From NCBI GenBank assembly GCA_050084985.1, contig JBITNC010000002.1:2852001-2916000 (forward strand): a DNA stretch of 64,000 bases. The letters run 5' to 3'. Each line of letters begins with the position of its first letter. Positions within the stretch are counted from its first letter, which is position 1. A program made the translations under genes and the position numbers. Source of the DNA: Nageia nagi (Eukaryota; Pinophyta). The notes below the pieces were generated by a model. That model was not told where the DNA came from, did no database searches, and saw only the letters and a list, made by a program, of their open reading frames with translations. Positions 56,985-64,000 of the stretch are shown here, piece after piece.

Positions 56985-59265
56985 ATGGCTTAGAAGCGCA
57001 AAGACAAACCCAGTTCGACGGAAGAGCTCCAAAAGGATCCCAAGGTGTCAGAAATATTTGCCACCGCCCAGTGGCTCCAATTTTTTGACAAGTTTCAAGG
57101 CTATGAGCTCTGGTTGGTGCGATAGTTTGCAGCCGAATTAAAAGAAAACTCTGTCACTCTTCAAGGGCACACCATTCTAGTATCTCCTGAGATATTACAT
57201 GCCATTTCTGGTATTCCTATTGAAAGTGAAGAGTTGACGCCTAGAAAAGAATCACCTGATGATGTTCTCAACGCCTTCCACCATCTTGTTGAGCCTTGCG
57301 CAACCAAATTTAAAAGCAAAGGATGAGATCAAGGAATTAACCGCACGTCTCTACTCGAACCCTGGAGTGAGGTTGCCACCTAGGTACTGAAGTATTTCTT
57401 CTAGATGCTATTGTTGGTTCAGTTACGATATCTAGACAAGTATAAGTATAATATTCCTTAGCATTTGTTTGATAGCCTTCAGTCTATGGCCGCTAAGTGG
57501 CATGAGTTGAACCAAACTTCTCCCCTAAAACACCATGGACTTATCACTTTGATTTGTCGTGAGCATTTTCTTCATATTGGCGGAGAAGAAGCTTGGCAAG
57601 CATTCTTAAAAGGCAAGGAGGAGGCTGCTAAACCGAATGTAGTACCCACATTTGGTATAAATCTGGTAGAGGTAGTTCCAACAGCTCACGTCCAAATTAA
57701 GTCTTCCACCTATCGACTACATGCAGAGTCTTCAGCTGGACCTTCTAGGAAGAGACCACGCGTTGATTCCACAATTCCTGTAACTGTGTCAATTTGTTCT
57801 GCACCACCGCAAGATTCTACCTATATGCAACCGGATTTTGAAACTTCCAACCCCTCCATTACTCCAGATGTGTTATATGGACTATTATTAACTCGTGTCC
57901 AAGAGCTAGAAAGGAAAAAGAAAAATCTGGAGCACGAAAATCAGATTCTACGTGCCCAACATGATGAGACAGAACAAAAAAATAAAGAGTTGGTCATAGC
58001 TAATGATACATTACGGCGGCAACAAATGGACGCTTAGACACTCCATGCAATGATCAGGCACATCACGTCTAAACAGTTAGCCCTTAAGGAAAGAATTCAG
58101 TAGAATTTTGATTGGATGACTGCCTTGACAGAGGAGAAGGCTTCCACTGCTAGATTGCGAGATGAAATTGAGGAACTGAGACATCAGGTGGCACAGGAAC
58201 AGTATGTGTTTTCTGATTTCAAGATTATGCATGAATAGTTGGTGGTAAAGCATCAGAATTTACAAAATGAATATGAAGAAGCTCAGAGCTGAGTTGCTGC
58301 ACTCTCCCAAAACTCTTCTGTTCCAAGGCAAATTCTCCAGGATGTTTCCTCAATCTTTGAGGGGATTCTGCAACTGCGCTCACCTTCATCAATTTACAGT
58401 GTGTATTTAAAAGAACTCTTTTACAGATGTCAATTGTCACAGATTAAGAAGGGGAGAATTTATCATTTAGACACTCCTCAACAATTTCTTCAAGAATATT
58501 CTGTTGCTTTAAATGAGCAACGCTTTTTAATGTGTGAATGTTTTATTCATGGTTTCTTTGTTCTGTCCAATCGGAGGTTCTTTGTCAATTTCTATGTGGG
58601 AGAAGTCCAGTTGTGGGCATTTATTTCTGCTCTATTAAATCATATTCAGTAGAGGAAGAAAATAGCTCAATTTCAGAACAATCAAGAGGGTGACATCTTT
58701 CCAATGAGGATTGAAGCATATTTTCCCCAACAATTTCAGACTGCGTTGCACGCACTTCTTTTACAAGGCCCTATTAGAGCACAATATCGGGCAGCAATAT
58801 CACATTGTATACAAGAATGTCGCGAAACTCTTCATGACATCTTTGATGAAGCTGTGATGTGTTGTAACACTCTGGATGGGTTTACCTTATGAACTCTGTA
58901 TACGTAAAGTTTTTACACCTGGTAATTTATATTGAAGTAGACGGCAAGCTCTCTCTCTTATCTCTCTGTTAGAGACAGATCCTAAAAATTGGGTGGGTAG
59001 TCAATTTCGTCCTCCGCTAATTCTATTTCCAGTTCCTGATGTGATTGAAAATGAGCCCCAACCAAATGTAGCATTTAGAACATGGGAGTCTCGGCTTATC
59101 CGATACCATGGTGGGGGGGCAAGTGTTCCACAAGTTCAAGAGGGCACAATTGACATTTGGACCCGACAAAGATTGCAGCTCGCTGCCAGACCATATGATT
59201 TGGCTCATCTAGTTCATGCTCCACCAATTGTTACTGATGTCGACAGTTCCAATGATTCTGATTGA
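56985..59265 (+). pseudogene. Extra ORF between pol and 3' LTR
   Basis: One frame, about 640 codons from ATG 56985 to about 58892, then shifted to 59265. Start region QWLQFFDKFQGYELWLVR then FAAELKENSVTLQGHTILVS and PEILHAISGIPIES resembles the N-terminal domain of extra ORFs in plant retrotransposons (an F-x-G-Y ... V-x-x-E-x-I-x-x-x-T/S-G-I/L-P pattern). A coiled coil lies near 57880-58020 (RVQELERKKKNLEHENQILR) and more heptads follow to 58210. No transmembrane segment or envelope motif is seen. About eleven stops, nine of them TAG. Function unknown. Confidence 0.65.
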
Positions 59266-59307
59266 GGCTATCATTTTCCTTTATTGCTCCAAGAGTAGCA
59301 ATATCTA

Positions 59308-59320
59308 AAGCTGGGGGGAG
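59308..59320 (+). other. Polypurine tract
   Basis: AAGCTGGGGGGAG directly before the 3' LTR start TGATAAGTCTC. Confidence 0.9.
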
Positions 59321-60907
59321 TGATAAGTCTCAGTAATTACCTGGTCTTTGGCACAGTTCGATGGTTAATTTTTTATATTTGGACATTATGGGACGGATTA
59401 ATTATAACTGTTAGACTATTTAGTTGCTTAATATATGGTTAAATGCATACTTTCCTTATATTAATATTTTGTGCATACTGATTCTATTTTGTGTGTTTGT
59501 TTGAACCAAAATGCTTCTCTTTGCTCCACGGAATGATAGTTGATAACTTGTATGAGTTGTAAATATTGAAGGAAGTATTCTGAACAGATTCTGCACTTGC
59601 ATACATTGTCCGGAGCTCAGCTCCGAACACATTGAACACCTCATTTGGTAAAGCAAAATTATGTTGTCTGGAGTTTCTATTCTAGACTTGTCTGAAGCTC
59701 CTATTCCAGACTTATCCAGAGCTTCTGTTCTAGACTCGTCCAGAGCTCCTATTCTAGACTTGTTCGGAGCTTCTATTCCAAACTCGTCCGAAGCTTCTAT
59801 TCCAGACTCGTTCGGAGCTTCTATTTCAAACTTGTCCGGAGCTTCTATTTCAGACTTGTTTGGAACTTCTATTTCAGACTCATCCGAAACTTCTATTTCA
59901 GACTCAAATTGAGAAATTGACCGTCATTGCCAATTCTATTCCAACCTTATATGATCCAAATATCCACATAATGTGAGCTACTCCAGATATAATCTATAGA
60001 AGCATGGATCCAACACATTAGATATAGTCAAATATGATTCTTGTTTTTTCGGAGTATGTTTGACTCCAAATTAACCATAATTAACTACTTATGATGTAAT
60101 TAGGATAGTGCTGACTCGTTGGGATGAGCCACTCTTTTTTAAAGAGATTGCAGCTCTCCTTAGATAAGATGTGGCAACGTTAGCATGATAATTTGTGTTA
60201 GCTAGCTAGTAGAATAAGTGATTTTGTTTTCTATAACAGAATATTGTTTAGACTTTAGATTATTATTATTCTTGGCCAACCTATTGTTAAACAACGAAGG
60301 ATATTTATACCTCAGTTGTTGACGGTAGAAGGGGTTAGAAAATTAAGGAAGTATTGTGTGTAGATTGTTGAGAATAAAAACTTTGTATTAGATTCGTCAA
60401 GCACATTCTGTGCAAGACAAATTGTATGCAATAATAGAGTGATCTGTTAAGAGTTTCCAATTCTAAGTTCTAAGTCTTCCACCAAGAGGAGCAACCAAAT
60501 GGTAGAAGACTCTATTATTTTACTGTTCTTTTAATTCAGGTGTGAGTTTACATTCAATGTGATAATTTCAAGTGTATATTTTCAACATTTAAGATTCCTA
60601 TACTTTCAATTCTGCAACTTTCTATTTTGCATATTGGCTTTTTGCAATGTTTACTTGAAGTAGATACAGCTGAGAAAATAGAGTTCAACAGCATATAGCC
60701 TTGAACACCACCCGAATTGATTAACTAAATGAAGGAGTTAGATATTGTCTTCCAAGATTAGTGAGAGAGAACTAAAATCTGCCCTGAATGTTGGAGTACC
60801 AGCTCTACGAGTTAACTAGTCCCTTCACGATAACAAGTGAAAGGATCACTAGGGGAAGGGTAGTGACAACCCTAGTGGAATTTGGAATACCATTATTTTA
60901 CTCATCA
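59321..60907 (+). repeat. 3' LTR
   Basis: 1587 bp, partner of 48104-49705. Differences are scattered and frequent. It also carries the 24-bp minisatellite. Confidence 0.9.
59661..59912 (+). repeat. 24-bp minisatellite in the 3' LTR
   Basis: About ten units of the same GGAGCTTCTATTCCAGACTC core, with unit-by-unit differences from the 5' LTR array and about one unit fewer. Confidence 0.9.
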
Positions 60908-60912
60908 CACCG

Positions 60913-61153
60913 TTGATTCCATGTTAATCCTAATGCTTCATTTTCAACATCACATTTATATAACGAGTTCATCCCAATCATCCGACTAAACAAGTTTCAT
61001 CAACAGTCGCTCTGAATATGCTCTTCTTCTCGCCTTTTTCAAGGAATTTGAACATCGCTTCTATTTTCCCCTACTTCCTATTTGACAACCATCCCTTTCC
61101 TCACATCATTCAATAGATGCCTCCCACTTCCACGCTTTCCCAATCGAACTCCA
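60913..61153. other. No gene recognised
   Basis: Continuation of the pre-insertion sequence that ends at 48103 on the other side of the gypsy element. C-rich on the plus strand. Confidence 0.4.
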
Positions 61154-61454
61154 AGAAGACATCCTAGTGTGGGCTGTCCCCAGAGAAACAACCAATCGGA
61201 TCTTTATCATAGTCCAAAAAACAAAGGGATTACAATCCGCATCAACCTTAATGCACTATCTCCACAAGCTCTCTATCAAGCTCCTGTATGCTCAAACCCT
61301 AGCACAACTCTACTACAATGATATTTCCTTCATACTAAATCCTCTTATATAATAGAGAATACAATATATGACCTAAATATCAATAATCCAAATTCACCAC
61401 TAAAAATATATGCACACATGCACCTCCTAGGATAACAAGCTCCACACTCCAACA
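61154..61454 (-). repeat. Copia 3' LTR, lower boundary uncertain
   Basis: The minus strand starts TGTTGGAGTGTGGAGCTTG at 61454, directly after a purine tract AAGTGGGAGA. TATATAA lies near 61348. The other end is not fixed. Confidence 0.55.
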
Positions 61455-62170
61455 ATCTCCCACTTGAAGACTGTCCACATAAATTGCATCGTTTCTGCAT
61501 TTGTTGGTAATCTCTCCAACCCTTCATGGCTCTACCAACCCAATTGCATTTGAGCAAAAGCTCAACTTATCTTTCAAAACTGCTTTTGTCAACATATCTG
61601 CAAGATTTTGACTAGTATGTATCTTTTCCAACTTTAAGGATCCATCCTCCAATACTAACTGTATCCAACGGTAGCTAAGCCGAATGTGTTTGGTTCATGA
61701 ATGGAAAAGATGAATTATTTGCAAGATGAATGGCACTCTGGCTATCACTCCATAACTTGCAATCCTCCTATTCATGTCCCAATTCTTTCATCAGTCTTTG
61801 AAGCCAAATTATCTCCTTGCTAGCCTCTATAGTTGCAACATACTCTGCCTCCATTGTAGAGAATGCCACAACTTGTTGTACCTTGGACACCCAGCTCACA
61901 GTTGTTCCACCAATAGTGAAAACATAACCAGTGGTGCTCCTCCCACCATCTTTGTCACTTGCCATATTTGAATCTACAAAACCATGTACATCAGTATTAG
62001 TACCATCGAAATGTAAACAATGATTAGATGTACCTCTCAAATACTGAAGTATCCACTTCACTGCTTGTTGATGCTCTTTTTTGGGGTTACTCATGTACTT
62101 GCTCACAACTCCCACTATTTGGGCAATAGCAAGTCTAGTGCAGATAAGGGATTGTAGGGGCACTCCACCA
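61455..62170 (-). pseudogene. Copia RNase H remnant
   Basis: The minus strand reads IVGVVSKYMSNPKKEHQQAV then KWILQYLRGTSNHCLHFDG, VHGFVDSNMASDKDGGRSTT, GYVFTIGGTTVSWVSKVQQV, AFSTMEAEYVATIEASKEII and WLQRLMKELGHE. It continues with LWSDSQSAIHLANN after a stop, and NWVGRAMKGW near the end. This is copia RNase H and polyprotein tail, clearly different from the copia at 3748-11835. Most of gag-pol is missing. Confidence 0.85.
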
Positions 62171-62222
62171 TACATAGTTGCACACATGCACCTCCTAGGA
62201 TAACAAGCTTCACACTCCAACA
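62171..62222 (-). repeat. Copy of the copia LTR start fused to RNase H
   Basis: The minus strand from 62222 reads TGTTGGAGTGTGAAGCTTG and matches the LTR start at 61454-61405 for about 45 bp, then passes straight into RNase H coding sequence. Most likely the surviving tip of the 5' LTR after a large internal deletion. Confidence 0.6.
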
Positions 62223-62621
62223 CTCCATCATGGACTCCAAGCCAATTTAATTTGATGATCTTGTATCACCTTACACAACATTATGTGCCAACATCTGTCA
62301 ATCATTTGGCTTCCTCACAAACCACGTTGTTAGGCCATTTGCTTGATATGTTGTGTTGATAATGATGAGCATGTTCATCTCTTCATCCATCTTCTCACTT
62401 GTCTGAACTAGACATGGCAAATTGTCCTCTATGCATCGCTCAATATATGGCTCCTTCAAACTCCTCTATTATGTTGGTCTGACTATGTTACATCTACAAG
62501 AATTTTTCCACCCCTTAACAATCACGTACACTCTTTGGCAGCATGACCACCATTGGAAATCAACATTTGCTTCTCAACTTGTTCACACCACGATCATTGG
62601 ATTGTTTTCCATTTTGAGTTG
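62223..62621. other. No gene recognised
   Basis: Low-complexity pyrimidine-rich DNA similar in character to 60913-61153. The ORF at 62422-62754 has no known domain. Confidence 0.4.
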
Positions 62622-62629
62622 CTTTGCAC

Positions 62630-63255
62630 CTAGATCATATGGTGCGGCGGTACATCGGTACGCAAATACGAGTACCCGATATGTGGTACATTTGGGTTTG
62701 AAAATCCAGTACATCGGTACGGCATATATATATATATATATATATTATTTCTAAAATATCATATTAACTTGCAATTTGCAAAAAAAATAAGAATGATATC
62801 AGATACACATAAATAGCATTTTAGAGAGAAAACCATGTCTAGACTCTATATTAACTCCTATACATGATAATTGAGAACTAGAAGTATAACATGATGTAAA
62901 ATCCAATATAAGCCTTTACAGATGAGGCTTTACAAGTAAAACAACAACAAGAAGCCTCTTCAGAGGAGCTATCCATGTGAGTACTTTGCATTTTCCCCTT
63001 TGCTCAATGGCCAATGCTCAATGTTGCAATGCTAAAACCCTTGAAACTTGAGAGTTGATTGTGAGTGAGTGTTTTAATGTTAGAAGTGAGAGAGGCCAAG
63101 TTAAAATGGAAGAGGGCAAGTGATTTTTTTACTTTATTGTGTGTTTTTTAATGCAACCGCCTAGTAAGCACCCCAATAAGCGTACCACATCCGGTACGCA
63201 TACCCACGTACCTCGTACGTATAGTACATGGTACGTGTGGGTCCCTGTATGCTAG
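62630..63255. mobile_element. hAT-like MITE, 626 bp
   Basis: Perfect 8-bp duplication CTTTGCAC at 62622-62629 and 63256-63263. Imperfect terminal inverted repeats start CTAGATCATATGG at the left and, read inward from the right, CTAGCATACAGGG. Subterminal GGTACG and GTACC words are clustered at both ends. A TA microsatellite lies near 62724-62746. There is no coding capacity. Confidence 0.75.
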
Positions 63256-63263
63256 CTTTGCAC

Positions 63264-64000
63264 TAATCATGTGTAACGGCTTATTCAATATACCAAGCAC
63301 ACTAGCATCCAAACACGAGAAGTCTTATTCCAATTCATCTTAAAGCAATATAGATGCTTGCAACTTTGGTTTTTTATATCGTTGGGCTACCCTCTCGAAC
63401 TTTTCAATGGGAGCCTTTTTTTCTCTATACATAATAACATGGCGCATTTTGTCCCAATCATTCATTTCTTGATTTAAAAAAAAAACAAAAGAAAATGCGC
63501 CCAAAAAAATTTCATATTCAAAGCCACAATATTATTTTGTAACATTTATCCCACTTGTACAAAGTTGTGAATTATTTAATTCCTTTTATGATTCCCTATG
63601 CATCCCATTAAGTAGAATTTTGGGTTCTCTCATGTCAATAATCACGCTCCCATATGGGATGGTGAGGATCCACCATGGGAGAGCACTAGAATTCTTTTGT
63701 TCTTTACCCACTACATTACATTCACATTATTTATTCCACATTGAAGAAGTCATTCATCATTCTTTTCTTTTTATAGTAAGTAGCATGTACATTTTATAAA
63801 TTAGCCCTCTCAATATCCTTATGCAAGTAGCATACTTCCCAAAAGGAATAGTCTAGGCAACCATAAGGGTTTCAAGATCACTCCCCCATTTCATTCATAT
63901 CCGCATTTTAAAACTTGACAAATCCTTAAAAAAAGGTCAACTTTGGACCACATGCATGTCACCTTCCTTACCATCATATCTTGCATTCTCCATTGTAGTC
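63264..64000. other. No gene recognised
   Basis: AT-rich DNA without open frames over 60 codons of interest, no LTR ends or duplications recognised. Confidence 0.5.

Larger units (their letters stand above)
48104..60907 (+). mobile_element. Complete, decayed Ty3/gypsy element (Tat/Athila-type) with an extra ORF
   Basis: Perfect 5-bp duplication CACCG (48099-48103 and 60908-60912). LTRs 48104-49705 and 59321-60907, Asp-type primer site at 49710, polypurine tract at 59308-59320. Order: gag, protease, RT, RNase H, integrase, then a third long frame before the 3' LTR. The LTRs differ at many scattered positions, so it is much older than the element at 26990-35113. About twenty in-frame stops, mostly TAG, and three or four frameshifts. 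Confidence 0.9.

Overview
This window is non-coding-rich, AT-rich plant nuclear DNA made almost entirely of transposable elements. Plant origin is supported by Ty1/copia and Ty3/gypsy elements with initiator-Met-type or Asp-type primer sites, a plant-type hAT transposase (BED finger, DUF659, dimerisation domain), plant mobile domain (PMD) sequences, and two exons of a plant aldehyde oxidase. The density and depth of nesting suggest a very large genome, possibly a gymnosperm, but the species cannot be fixed from the sequence alone. No rRNA, tRNA gene or CRISPR array was seen.

Region 1-35.9 kb is a layered insertion stack. The oldest layer is a decayed minus-strand LINE whose pieces lie at about 1.0-1.33, 14.47-14.70, 26.72-26.98 and 35.12-35.90 kb. 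A solo-LTR-like insertion (1333-14461, target duplication AAATT) split it. That LTR was split by a hAT transposon (2627-14283, 8-bp duplication GTTTTTAC), and the hAT was split by a Ty1/copia element (3748-11835, duplication AATGC). Next along the LINE is a minus-strand Ty3/gypsy element (14703-26721, TGCCA/TGCTA) carrying further insertions: a pol-less LTR element at 15277-19586, LTR debris at 20576-22552 and a solo LTR at 25249-26345. Third is a very young minus-strand Ty3/gypsy element (26990-35113, duplication CCAAG). Its 897-bp LTRs differ at only two positions by eye. It has gag but no pol, and carries an antisense PMD gene with its own TATA box and one intron.

Region 35.9-48.1 kb holds LTR fragments, a pair of about 0.95-kb direct repeats, a LINE endonuclease fragment, two well-formed exons of an aldehyde oxidase gene (minus strand, 42996-43262), a solo LTR (44697-45854), and a second, decayed PMD sequence on the minus strand.

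Region 48.1-60.9 kb is one complete but decayed plus-strand Ty3/gypsy element (48104-60907, duplication CACCG). It has 1.6-kb LTRs containing a 24-bp minisatellite, an Asp-type primer site, gag, protease, RT, RNase H and integrase, then a long extra open frame with a coiled coil between pol and the 3' LTR. Region 60.9-64 kb holds a copia RNase H remnant and a 626-bp hAT-like MITE with duplication CTTTGCAC.

The most unusual item is the young PMD-carrying, pol-less element. It also carries about 14 copies of a GC-rich palindrome close to GGACCGCGGGCGGTCC, placed in both LTRs and around the PMD gene. All four of its in-frame stops are TAG. All calls come from reading the sequence; no database search was run.
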